From an uncultured Microcaldota archaeon (GTDB lineage Archaea > Micrarchaeota > Micrarchaeia > Anstonellales > Anstonellaceae), in the NCBI GenBank assembly GCA_903923795.1, contig CAIXYX010000019.1, positions 1 through 6,246 on the forward strand: a DNA stretch of 6,246 nt. The letters run 5' to 3'. The notes under the pieces were generated by a model. It had not been told where the DNA came from, did no database searches, and saw only the letters and a program-made list of their open reading frames with translations. The position numbers were made by a program, and so were the translations under genes. This document shows positions 1 through 6,224 of the stretch, in pieces; within the stretch, counting starts at the first letter, position 1, and every line of letters starts with the position of its first letter.

Positions 1-2
1 CC

Positions 3-383
3 ATCGCGCAGATAAGGCAATGCGGCACAAAGGCCGGCGGGGCCCTCCAGGTCGAGACTCCGTTATCGATGGTCGACCGCCTTCTTGACCAGAATCTGTC
101 TTTAGTCGACTCGTTCCTTTTCATGGCCACCGTGCCCGGTTTCATCGGCCAGCGCCCGCACAACGAGATTGTGGAGAAGATAGCCGATTCCAAGCGCCTG
201 TTAATCGCGCGCGAGTGCGACCCGATAATCATGGTCGATGGCGGCGTTGGCCCTGACAACATCTCGAACATGGCGAATGCCGGCGCCACCCTCTTTGTGG
301 GCGGCACAAGGGGGTTGTTCAAAAAAGGCGGGAATTTCAAGGACAATCTCGCCAGCCTCAAAGCCGCCGCCTCTTATAAATAA
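3..383 (+). CDS. Ribulose-phosphate 3-epimerase-like protein, 5'-truncated by window edge
   Basis: The reading frame is open from base 3 to a TAA stop at 381-383, giving 126 visible residues. The N-terminal half lies outside the window, so the ATG at 69 is an internal methionine and not the start: clear family sequence (KAGGALQVETPL, like the usual KAGVALNPxTPL) precedes it. Visible motifs in order are that strand, the MATVPGFIGQ loop (canonical M-S/T-V-N/H-PGFGGQ), the VDGG strand carrying the catalytic/metal Asp, and a GGTRGLF phosphate-binding end. Family members interconvert ribulose 5-phosphate and xylulose 5-phosphate in the cytosol through a (beta/alpha)8 barrel. The PGF loop departs from consensus at two positions, so the substrate may be another ketose phosphate. 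It lies 20 bases upstream of a GatD-like dehydrogenase, which suggests a role in supplying a sugar phosphate to a biosynthetic cluster rather than in the general pentose pathway. Fold assignment is firm; exact substrate is not. Confidence 0.85.
   Translation: MAQIRQCGTKAGGALQVETPLSMVDRLLDQNLSLVDSFLFMATVPGFIGQRPHNEIVEKIADSKRLLIARECDPIIMVDGGVGPDNISNMANAGATLFVGGTRGLFKKGGNFKDNLASLKAAASYK
374..382 (+). promoter_or_regulatory. TATA-like promoter element upstream of the GatD-like gene
   Basis: TTATAAATA overlaps the last codons and stop of the epimerase gene. Its centre is about 26 bases before the ATG at 404, the distance expected between an archaeal TATA box and a transcription start. That would make the transcript leaderless, in keeping with the absence of a Shine-Dalgarno sequence in 384-403. 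No A-rich BRE precedes it. Read as a bacterial -10 box it has no good -35 partner. The bases also encode Tyr-Lys-stop, so chance is possible. Confidence 0.35.
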
Positions 384-403
384 CAAATTCCAATAAAAAG
401 CAC

Positions 404-1432
404 ATGAAAGCAGGCGTTCTTTTTGCTCCGCGCGATATCCGCTACGTGGAGGTCTCCACACCTGTCCCGGCCGCGGGCGAACTTCTCATAAAAACAGCTT
501 GCGCCGGCATATGCAGCTCCGACCTCCCAAGAGCTATGGACGAGCGGGGGGCATATCATTACCCTCTTGTCATGGGCCACGAAGTTTCGGGCATAATCGA
601 GAGCATCGGCTCTGGCGTGCAGGGGCGAAAAGTCGGCGAGCGGGTGACTGTTTTCCCCCTCATCCCCTGCGGCAAATGCAAATTCTGCCAAGAGGGGCGC
701 GTCAATCTCTGCTCTGATTATGGTTACATCGGCTCAAGAAAAGACGGCGGATTCGCCGAATATTTCACCTGTCCAAGTCAGAATGCCCTCAATCTGCCTG
801 ATTCGGTCGGCCTTGATTCGGGGGCAATGGCCGAGCCTGCCGCGGTGGCATTGCACGGTGCGCGAAGAGCCGGAATAAAAAAAGGCGACAAAGTGGTCGT
901 GCTCGGAGCAGGCACAATCGGCCTGTTCGCCATGCAGTGGGCCAAATATTTCGGAGCAAACGCCACTCTCATCGACCGGAATTCTGACAAGCTCGAGATT
1001 GGCAAAAAATTGGGCGCAGACAAAATCATCCAAACACAGAAAGACAAGCCTCTCGAAGAATCACTCGCGAACATGGTCCGCACATTCGACATTGTGCTCG
1101 AATGCACCGGCTCTGACGAAGCGCAGTGCGCCGGCATCACGCTTCTTGTGCGGGGAGGCACGCTGGTGTTCTTGGGAAACCCGCACACCGACCTCGTGGT
1201 GCAAAAGAGCCTCTTGTCCACAGTCATCCGTGGCGAGCTTGCGCTTTTGGGCAGCTGGAATTCCACCATCGAGGCAGACTGGCGCGAAGTTGTCTCGGCC
1301 ATGGCAGAAGCGCGCATCGACTGCGCGAGCCTTATCACGCGGCGCGAAAAGCTCTCAAACATCTCCGAAGTCTTCAAGTCGATGGCAAGCCGGAGCTTTC
1401 CTAATATAAAAGTTCTATTCGAATTGGAATAA
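404..1432 (+). CDS. Zinc-dependent medium-chain dehydrogenase, galactitol-1-phosphate 5-dehydrogenase-like
   Basis: This 342 aa protein has the full length and motif set of the zinc alcohol dehydrogenase (MDR) family. Catalytic zinc residues are Cys37 (GICSSD), His59-Glu60 (GHE) and Glu144 (AEP). The structural zinc site is Cys89, Cys92, Cys95 and Cys103. The Rossmann motif is GAGTIG at 168-173, and Asp191 ends the second beta strand, which favours NAD over NADP. SSDLPR, YYP/YHYP-GHE-SG, PLIPC, the IGSRKDGGFAEY block and the late LLGSW segment resemble E. coli GatD, which oxidises galactitol 1-phosphate to tagatose 6-phosphate. The likely role is cytosolic interconversion of a polyol phosphate and a ketose phosphate, in either direction. 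The start is the first ATG in frame, beginning MKAGVLF as is usual. No Shine-Dalgarno sequence precedes it. Another MDR gene follows after 23 bases. Family is certain; GatD-like specificity is likely, but the true substrate could be a tetritol or pentitol phosphate. Confidence 0.9.
   Translation: MKAGVLFAPRDIRYVEVSTPVPAAGELLIKTACAGICSSDLPRAMDERGAYHYPLVMGHEVSGIIESIGSGVQGRKVGERVTVFPLIPCGKCKFCQEGRVNLCSDYGYIGSRKDGGFAEYFTCPSQNALNLPDSVGLDSGAMAEPAAVALHGARRAGIKKGDKVVVLGAGTIGLFAMQWAKYFGANATLIDRNSDKLEIGKKLGADKIIQTQKDKPLEESLANMVRTFDIVLECTGSDEAQCAGITLLVRGGTLVFLGNPHTDLVVQKSLLSTVIRGELALLGSWNSTIEADWREVVSAMAEARIDCASLITRREKLSNISEVFKSMASRSFPNIKVLFELE
1405..1412 (+). promoter_or_regulatory. Possible TATA box upstream of the second dehydrogenase gene
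   Basis: TATAAAAG lies inside the 3' end of the preceding coding region. If used as an archaeal TATA box it would start transcription near 1435 and leave a leader of about 20 bases before the ATG at 1456. A second, weaker TATA-like string, GTGTATAG, lies at 1433-1440. The 23-base intergenic gap has no clear Shine-Dalgarno site. The call rests on position and composition only. Confidence 0.25.
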
Positions 1433-1455
1433 GTGTATAGTGTGCGGGTTTTCAT

Positions 1456-2496
1456 ATGAAAGCTGCTGTTCTCTTTGGTATCGACAAAGTTCATGTGCAA
1501 GATGTCCCGACTCCGAGCATAGCGGAAGGCAAACTCCTCATCAAAGTGAAGGCATGCGGTTTCTGCGGCTCGGATTTTCGTACAATAATGCATGGCAACA
1601 AGCGCGTGACTTATCCCGCTGTCATCGGGCATGAGATAGCGGCAGAAGTCGTCGCAGTTGGGGCAGGAGTGCCCGGTTTCGCAGCAGGCGAGCGTGTGGC
1701 GCTCGGCGCCGACATATCGTGCAACAACTGCTCATGGTGCAAAGCCGGTCAGGAAAACATATGCGACACTGCCATGGCACTCGGCTACCAGTTCGCCGGC
1801 GGTTTCGCCGAATACTGTTTGCTCGAGCCGCAGGTGGTGCAGCACGGCCCAATAATCAGAATCCCAAAGCATGTCACTGATGCTGACGCTGCCGTGATGG
1901 AGCCTCTTGCCTGCTGCCTTAACGGTCTCGAATGCGCGGGCATGAAGGCAGGCAAGAATGTTCTCATCATGGGTGGCGGGCCGATTGGCAGCCTGTTGGG
2001 CCTCGCGGCTCAGGGCCTTGGCGCAAACATCGTCATGCTGTCAGAACAATCGGCCGAGCGCCTCGAATTGTCGAAAAAGACCGGCGCGGCGCATCACTAC
2101 TTGCTCAATTCAGATGGAGATTTGCGCACGCGCGTGCTCGAATTGACGGCTGGGCGCGGTGCCGATGTCATCATAGTCGCATGCAGTTCCATCGAGGCGC
2201 AGACTTCGGCCATGAGCATGCTGGCAAAGAAAGGCGTGGTGAATCTTTTCGGCGGCCTCGCACCTACCGCCCCCCCGCTCTCTGTCTCATCGAATCTTAT
2301 CCATTACAACGAGTCCAGCATCGTCGGCTCGCATGGCTCGACAATCCGCCATTGCCAGTGGGCCATGGACCTCATACAAAGCGGCAAAGTCCCTGTTCGC
2401 AAGGTTGTCACAGACTCGTTCCCTCTTGCCGAATTCCAAACAGCGCTCGAGAAGATAAAATCGTTAAAAACACTAAAGGTCCTAATCATCCCATGA
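1456..2496 (+). CDS. Zinc-dependent medium-chain dehydrogenase, sorbitol/threonine dehydrogenase-like
   Basis: This 346 aa protein is a second complete zinc MDR dehydrogenase. Catalytic zinc residues are Cys37 (GFCGSD), His59-Glu60 (GHE) and Glu149 (MEP). The structural zinc cysteines Cys89, Cys92, Cys95 and Cys103 occupy exactly the same positions as in the upstream gene. The nucleotide-binding motif is GGGPIG at 173-178. The second strand ends in Ser196-Glu197 instead of a clean Asp, so NAD versus NADP preference is open. Members oxidise secondary alcohols of polyols or sugars (sorbitol, L-iditol, inositols) or L-threonine; a specific substrate cannot be chosen here. Outside the motifs it is clearly diverged from its neighbour, so this is a pair of different functions and not a recent duplication. 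Its stop overlaps the next start (ATGA at 2493-2496), suggesting translational coupling with the epimerase. The ATG at 1456 gives the expected MKAAVLF N-terminus. Confidence 0.88.
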   Translation: MKAAVLFGIDKVHVQDVPTPSIAEGKLLIKVKACGFCGSDFRTIMHGNKRVTYPAVIGHEIAAEVVAVGAGVPGFAAGERVALGADISCNNCSWCKAGQENICDTAMALGYQFAGGFAEYCLLEPQVVQHGPIIRIPKHVTDADAAVMEPLACCLNGLECAGMKAGKNVLIMGGGPIGSLLGLAAQGLGANIVMLSEQSAERLELSKKTGAAHHYLLNSDGDLRTRVLELTAGRGADVIIVACSSIEAQTSAMSMLAKKGVVNLFGGLAPTAPPLSVSSNLIHYNESSIVGSHGSTIRHCQWAMDLIQSGKVPVRKVVTDSFPLAEFQTALEKIKSLKTLKVLIIP

Positions 2497-3401
2497 AAGT
2501 CAGACTTGGGCTAAACACTGGTTTTGCCCTCAACCGCTACCCCGAATATGACGCATGGGTAAAGCTGGTTGGGGAGACTCTTGATGTGCGCGTCATCCAG
2601 CTCACAGCCGATTTGCTAAGCCCTTATTATCCAAAAGAGATTCTGGCGGCCCAGACAAAGCAGCTCATGGCAGCATGCGAGGAATACGACGTGCGAATCG
2701 AGACGACTTTCACCGGCGCATTCACAAGAGTGAATCATCTCGCCCACCCAGACGCCTCTATCCGGGCCTATTGGGTGGACTGGTTCAAACGCTTTGCCGA
2801 CCTCTCGGTGCAGCTCGGCGCGGACGGAATGGGCAGCCATTTCGGCATCTTGAGTTTCCGCCAGTTGTCAAGCCCCGGCCTACACGAAGGGGCAGTGGCG
2901 CATAACATCGCCGGCTGGCACGAGGTCGCCGCATACGCAAAAGATGCGGGCCTCAAATACCTTTTATGGGAGCCGATGTCAATCATCCGCGAATACGGCC
3001 ACACTCTGCCCGCCGCGCGAAAGCTTCACGCGCAAGTGAATGGCGGCATCGCATTGCCCATGAAGATGTGCCTCGACGTTGACCATGGCGACCCGACATC
3101 GCCCGACCCGACAGACACAGACCCATACGCATGGCTGCGCACCTTTGGCAAAGAAAGCCCGTGCGTGCATATCAAGCAGAGCCGCATGAACAAGGGCGGC
3201 CATTGGCCTTTCACTGCCGAGCACAATGCGGACGGGAAAATCCAGCCTGAAAAAGTGCTCTCCGCCCTGCGCGAGAGTGGGAACGATGATGTCACGCTTC
3301 TGCTCGAACTCTCGTTCCGCGAGAGGGAGCCGTTCGATAGAAACCACGCGAAGGATTTGCAAGAGTCTGTGCAGTACTGGCGCCCTTTTGTGAAAGAGTG
3401 A
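2493..3401 (+). CDS. TIM-barrel sugar-phosphate isomerase/epimerase, D-erythrulose 1-phosphate 3-epimerase (EryC/LerI)-like
   Basis: This 302 aa protein belongs to the AP-endonuclease-2/xylose isomerase-like TIM-barrel family. By comparison with tagatose/psicose 3-epimerases, the metal-binding set is Glu160 (WEPMS), Asp195 with His198 (LDVDH), His226 (HIKQS) and Glu272 (LELS); His116 (GSHFG) is another likely active-site residue. The opening RLGLNTGFALNRYPE, the FTRVNHLAHPD block, the SPDPTDTDPYAW loop, KGGHWPFTAE and the closing SVQYWRPFV recall proteins annotated as EryC/LerI, which epimerise erythrulose 1-phosphate in erythritol and threitol catabolism. That subgroup assignment is from memory and moderate. 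The frame stays open upstream to 1932, but that part lies inside the dehydrogenase gene; the ATG at 2493, overlapping its stop, gives the natural N-terminus. A weak AAAGGT lies 12 bases upstream. No tetritol kinase or transporter is in the window, and nucleotidyltransferases follow, so a biosynthetic role is plausible. Confidence 0.85.
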   Translation: MKVRLGLNTGFALNRYPEYDAWVKLVGETLDVRVIQLTADLLSPYYPKEILAAQTKQLMAACEEYDVRIETTFTGAFTRVNHLAHPDASIRAYWVDWFKRFADLSVQLGADGMGSHFGILSFRQLSSPGLHEGAVAHNIAGWHEVAAYAKDAGLKYLLWEPMSIIREYGHTLPAARKLHAQVNGGIALPMKMCLDVDHGDPTSPDPTDTDPYAWLRTFGKESPCVHIKQSRMNKGGHWPFTAEHNADGKIQPEKVLSALRESGNDDVTLLLELSFREREPFDRNHAKDLQESVQYWRPFVKE

Positions 3402-3408
3402 TGTGTGT

Positions 3409-3413
3409 GAGGG
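3409..3413 (+). promoter_or_regulatory. Ribosome binding site supporting a GTG start at 3420
   Basis: GAGGG lies six bases before GTG at 3420. The ATG at 3418 is out of frame, and the frame is closed upstream by TGA at 3408-3410, leaving GTG as the only sensible start for the nucleotidyltransferase. Confidence 0.55.
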
Positions 3414-3419
3414 ATTGAT

Positions 3420-4187
3420 GTGCAAGTGATAATCCCCATGGCCGGCAGCGGACAGAGGTTTCTGGCTGCGGGCTTTAAGCCGATAAAACCGCTCATCCCG
3501 CTCGGCGCCAAAACAATGATTGAGCACGCAGTCAGCATTTTTCCAAACGACGCGAGCATCAGCTTCATCTTCATCTGCAATTCCGAGCATCTCAAAAGCA
3601 CGGGGCTCGAAGAGCTTCTCAAAAAACTGCGCCCGAATTGCAAAATCATCGGCATCGCGCCGCACAAAATCGGGCCCGTGCATTCGATTCTCCAAGTCGA
3701 AAAACTGATCGATGATTCTGACGAAGCCATCGTCAGCTATTGTGATTTCGAGGTGGATTGGGATTATTCAGGCTTTATGAAAGCGGTTCACTCTGCCGGC
3801 GCTGACGGAGCCATCGCCGCATTCCGCGGTTTTCAGGCCGCGCAGCTCACCGGCACAACTTATGCCTATCTTCGCACCGACGGGATGAAGGTGCTTGAGA
3901 TTCGGGAGAAGAAGAGCTTCACCGAGCACAAGGAGTCTGAATTCGCATCGACCGGCACCTATTATTTCAAGAGCGGCGCAACTCTCAAGAAATATCTGGC
4001 CCGCGCAGTAGCCGAGCGCCTCGAGGTCAATGGCGAATATTATGCCAGCCTGCCGTTCAATCCCATGATTTCCGACGGGCTCAATGTCATCGCATATGAA
4101 GTAAAGAAATTCATCTGCTTCGGCACGCCTGCCGACGTGCAGCTCTACAATTTCTGGTATGAGCATTTGAGGGGGGAGAAGCCATGA
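3420..4187 (+). CDS. Sugar-nucleotidyltransferase-fold protein (first of two paralogues)
   Basis: This 255 aa protein starts with GTG. The N-terminal nucleotide-binding loop reads PMAGSGQRF (Gly9, Gly11, Arg13), followed by a PIKPLIPLG lysine motif around Lys23, which is the GxGxR...PK signature of nucleotidyltransferases such as glucose-1-phosphate thymidylyltransferase. Asp109 in SYCD is the probable metal-binding Asp. The C-terminal half has STGTYYFKSG (177-186), VNGEYY (203-208) and a terminal FGTP (234-237), all typical of this fold in polysaccharide clusters. Such enzymes couple an NTP to a sugar or polyol phosphate, releasing pyrophosphate, in the cytosol. The loop has Gln12 where Thr or Ser is usual, and Ile where the Pro of the PK motif is usual, so base and sugar specificity are unclear. 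At 255 aa it is a single catalytic domain without a left-handed beta-helix. It overlaps the next gene by four bases and is paralogous to the gene at 4819. Confidence 0.85.
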   Translation: MQVIIPMAGSGQRFLAAGFKPIKPLIPLGAKTMIEHAVSIFPNDASISFIFICNSEHLKSTGLEELLKKLRPNCKIIGIAPHKIGPVHSILQVEKLIDDSDEAIVSYCDFEVDWDYSGFMKAVHSAGADGAIAAFRGFQAAQLTGTTYAYLRTDGMKVLEIREKKSFTEHKESEFASTGTYYFKSGATLKKYLARAVAERLEVNGEYYASLPFNPMISDGLNVIAYEVKKFICFGTPADVQLYNFWYEHLRGEKP

Positions 4188-4819
4188 GCCAGATGCCGCA
4201 GACAACCAGCCCGCGGCCACAGGCGCCTGGCAAGCTGCCACTGCCAATCCAGCACAGGGTCAACACTCTCACCGCTCTCCGCGCCACGCCGACTGATTTA
4301 GGCGTGGAGGTTGATGTGCGCTATGAGGGCGACCGCCTCATCCTGCATCACGACCCGTTTGTGCAGGGCGAGGATTTCGAGAAATTCTTGGGCGAATACA
4401 AACATCGCACGCTTATCCTCAACATAAAGAGCGAAGGGATAGAGCAGAAGGCAATAGAACTTGTGGAGTCTTTTGGCATCAAAGACTATTTTCTCCTTGA
4501 CGTGTCATTCCCATTCATGATCAAGTTATCGAACAAGGGCATGCGCAAGCTGGCTGTGCGCTTCTCAGAATTCGAGTCAATCGACACCTGTCTCGCGATG
4601 GCTGGGCGGGCGGAATGGGTATTTGTAGATGTTTTCACCCGCTTGCCTCTCGATGATTCGGCATATTCAAAACTCTCAAAAAAATTCAAGATTTGCGTTG
4701 TGTCGCCCGAGCTTTTGGGGCGCGAGGCAGATGCAGACTCTTACAAAGAGCTCTTTACGCGCAAAGGCTACAAAATCGATGCCGTGCTCACAAAAAATCC
4801 CGCGCGTTGGCGATTGTGA
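4184..4819 (+). CDS. Glycerophosphodiester phosphodiesterase-like (PLC-like TIM barrel) small protein
   Basis: This 211 aa protein resembles the glycerophosphodiester phosphodiesterase superfamily. After about 20 residues rich in Pro, Gln and Thr, it has His24-Arg25 followed by NTL (HRxNT), then Glu42-x-Asp44 (VEVDV) and His55-His56-Asp57-Pro58. These match the HRG, ExD and HD motifs holding the two catalytic histidines and two metal ligands. The third metal ligand, usually Glu in an ExK strand, is replaced by Asn in LNIK (Asn80, Lys82). Two later strands, YFLLDVSFP (96-104) and AEWVFVDVF (139-147), and the terminal AVLTKNP fit the rest of a small barrel. It is shorter than typical members (about 230-250 aa). 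There is no signal peptide or membrane segment, so it is probably cytosolic. The start is well supported by GGAG five bases upstream and an ATGA overlap. Sitting between two nucleotidyltransferases, it may hydrolyse or rearrange a phosphodiester or nucleotide-linked intermediate; that role is inference. Confidence 0.72.
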   Translation: MSQMPQTTSPRPQAPGKLPLPIQHRVNTLTALRATPTDLGVEVDVRYEGDRLILHHDPFVQGEDFEKFLGEYKHRTLILNIKSEGIEQKAIELVESFGIKDYFLLDVSFPFMIKLSNKGMRKLAVRFSEFESIDTCLAMAGRAEWVFVDVFTRLPLDDSAYSKLSKKFKICVVSPELLGREADADSYKELFTRKGYKIDAVLTKNPARWRL

Positions 4820-5571
4820 TGTCTGTGAATCTTCTGCCCATGGTGGGCCTTGGTTCCCGTTTCGCAGCCGCAGGTTACAAGATGCCAAAACCGCTAATTC
4901 CAATAGATGGAAAACCCATGGTGCTGCGCGCGATAGAGTCGATGCCAAAGGCCGACAAATGGATATTTGTCTGCAGAGCGGAGCATCTCGAGAATCACGG
5001 GCTTGGTGGAATTCTGCACGCAGCAGTTTCTGACTGCACCATCATATCTGTGCCCGGCAACACTGCCGGCCAGCTGTCCACCTGTCTTTTGGCCGAGGAT
5101 AAACTCGAGGCAGATGGCTCACTTTTCATTGCCGCGTGTGATGCTGCCCCGCGCTATGACCATTCGCGCTATGCGCGGCTCATCGCCGAGAAAAACCCCG
5201 ACTCAGTCGCATTCTCATTCCGCCATGACAAACGGGTGATTGGCCGTGAGAAGCATTATGGCTGGCTCGATGTCGGGCCGGGCGGAGCAGTCAAATCAAT
5301 TTCTGTCAAAAAGCCAATCAGCCCCAATCCGCTCGATGACCACTGTATCGTCGGCTCATTTTATTTCAAAAGCGGCCAGCTTTTCCTCGACGCCGCGCGA
5401 GCGCTCATAGCGGCGGATGCGCGGGTGAATGGCGAATTCTATGTGGATTCTCTAGTTAATCCAATGGTGTCGGCAGGCAAAAAGGTTTACGCATTCGAAG
5501 TTGACAAATTCGTGTGCTGGGGCACGCCCGAGGAGCTTGAGCGCGAAAAAACAAACGGGGGGAGGGCATGA
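4819..5571 (+). CDS. Sugar-nucleotidyltransferase-fold protein (second paralogue)
   Basis: This 250 aa protein starts at the ATG sharing its A with the preceding stop (TGATG). The frame is open further upstream to 4693, but that part lies inside the previous gene, and the domain begins directly after 4819. The binding loop is PMVGLGSRF (Gly10, Gly12, Arg14), followed by a canonical MPKPLIPIDGKP with Lys24. The Gly80-Asn-Thr-Ala-Gly84-Gln segment lies in the nucleotide-binding region and Asp108 in AACD is the probable metal ligand. The C-terminal end, VNGEFY ... LVNPM ... KFVCWGTPEELE, lines up with VNGEYY ... PFNPM ... KFICFGTPADVQ of the protein at 3420, so the two are paralogues that diverged most in the central sugar-binding part. 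It probably activates a second sugar or polyol phosphate, or acts with its paralogue on one. No good Shine-Dalgarno sequence precedes it, so translation is probably coupled. It ends in an ATGA overlap with the glycosyltransferase gene. Confidence 0.85.
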   Translation: MSVNLLPMVGLGSRFAAAGYKMPKPLIPIDGKPMVLRAIESMPKADKWIFVCRAEHLENHGLGGILHAAVSDCTIISVPGNTAGQLSTCLLAEDKLEADGSLFIAACDAAPRYDHSRYARLIAEKNPDSVAFSFRHDKRVIGREKHYGWLDVGPGGAVKSISVKKPISPNPLDDHCIVGSFYFKSGQLFLDAARALIAADARVNGEFYVDSLVNPMVSAGKKVYAFEVDKFVCWGTPEELEREKTNGGRA

Positions 5572-6224
5572 GCGAGAAACAGATTTCCGGCATTCAGCCA
5601 TCAAGCTCGCCGGCGTCCGGCATCAAATTATCCATCGTCATCCCCTGCTACAACGAGGAGAAGAATCTCCCCGAATTAGCCGAGCGGTTCGCGAAGGTGA
5701 TGCGCCCTGGCTTCGAGCTCATCCTGGTCGACAACGGCTCGTATGACTCGAGCGCATCTGTTTTGGCCTCGCTCGCCCTCCGCCCTGAATACTCTTTCAT
5801 CCGCACAACAAAAGTGGAGAAAAACATCGGCTATGGCTACGGAATTCTGCACGGCTTGCGCGAGGCAAGGGGCGAATATGTCGCATACACGCACGCGGAT
5901 TTGCAATGCGAGCCATCAGACGTTATTTTGGCTTATGGGAAACTGCTTGCGTCCGCCTCACCCGCCTGCACGCTTGTGAAAGGCGAGCGGCAGAACCGCC
6001 ATGACATCCTCTCAATCCTCTACCATCTTATTTCCTCGACTCTTTTCCTCCACCATTACAACGACATCAACGGCCAGCCGAAAGTGTTTCCCCGCGCATT
6101 GCTTGAGGAAATGAAAGAAGTGCCAAAAGATTTCGCATTCGATTTCTATGTGCAGCATGTGGCAGTGAGAAACAAGTATTCGGTGGAGGAAAAGAGTCGA
6201 GGAAATAAGATGGTAGAGGATTGA
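5568..6224 (+). CDS. Family 2 glycosyltransferase, apparently short at the C-terminus
   Basis: This 218 aa protein has a GT2, GT-A-fold catalytic domain of the dolichyl-phosphate-mannose-synthase-like type. A Ser/Pro-rich stretch of about 18 residues precedes the first strand LSIVIPCYNEEKN (21-33). VDNGS (54-58) binds the nucleotide, EKNIGYGYGILHGL (84-97) is very typical, and HADLQ (109-113) supplies the metal-binding Asp111. Asp166 (DINGQPK) and Asp192 (FAFDFY) follow. Family relatives in polysaccharide clusters, as I recall them, then have about 35 more residues with a basic, aromatic segment (RxxGxSHWN-like). Here the protein ends in a charged tail, YSVEEKSRGNKMVED, with no such segment and no transmembrane helix. 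It may transfer a sugar from a nucleotide donor to a carrier or polymer. Premature truncation by a frameshift is possible, but no neighbouring frame clearly restores the tail. GGGGGGAGGG just before the ATG and the ATGA overlap support the start. Confidence 0.85.
   Translation: MSEKQISGIQPSSSPASGIKLSIVIPCYNEEKNLPELAERFAKVMRPGFELILVDNGSYDSSASVLASLALRPEYSFIRTTKVEKNIGYGYGILHGLREARGEYVAYTHADLQCEPSDVILAYGKLLASASPACTLVKGERQNRHDILSILYHLISSTLFLHHYNDINGQPKVFPRALLEEMKEVPKDFAFDFYVQHVAVRNKYSVEEKSRGNKMVED

Noticed and set aside
778..1632. Open frame of 284 codons on the minus strand
   Set aside because: It lies antisense to two well-supported zinc dehydrogenases, spans their junction, and its translation is Ser/Arg-rich without any recognisable motif.
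1932..2492. In-frame upstream extension of the epimerase gene, which would give a 489 aa fusion
   Set aside because: The extra 187 residues lie wholly inside the second dehydrogenase in another frame and are Arg/His-rich shadow sequence. The ATG at 2493 gives a normal family N-terminus.
404..2496. Recent tandem duplication of the two dehydrogenase genes
   Set aside because: The motifs line up in position, but most residues outside them differ, as do the coenzyme-binding strands (Asp191 versus Ser196-Glu197). They are old relatives with separate roles.
2979..3730. Two overlapping minus-strand open frames of about 235 codons
   Set aside because: They lie antisense to the epimerase and the first nucleotidyltransferase, both of which have intact family motifs; the minus-strand products resemble no family.
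4693..4818. In-frame upstream extension of the second nucleotidyltransferase
   Set aside because: It overlaps the GDPD-like gene and adds Arg/Cys-rich shadow sequence; the nucleotide-binding loop begins right after the ATG at 4819.
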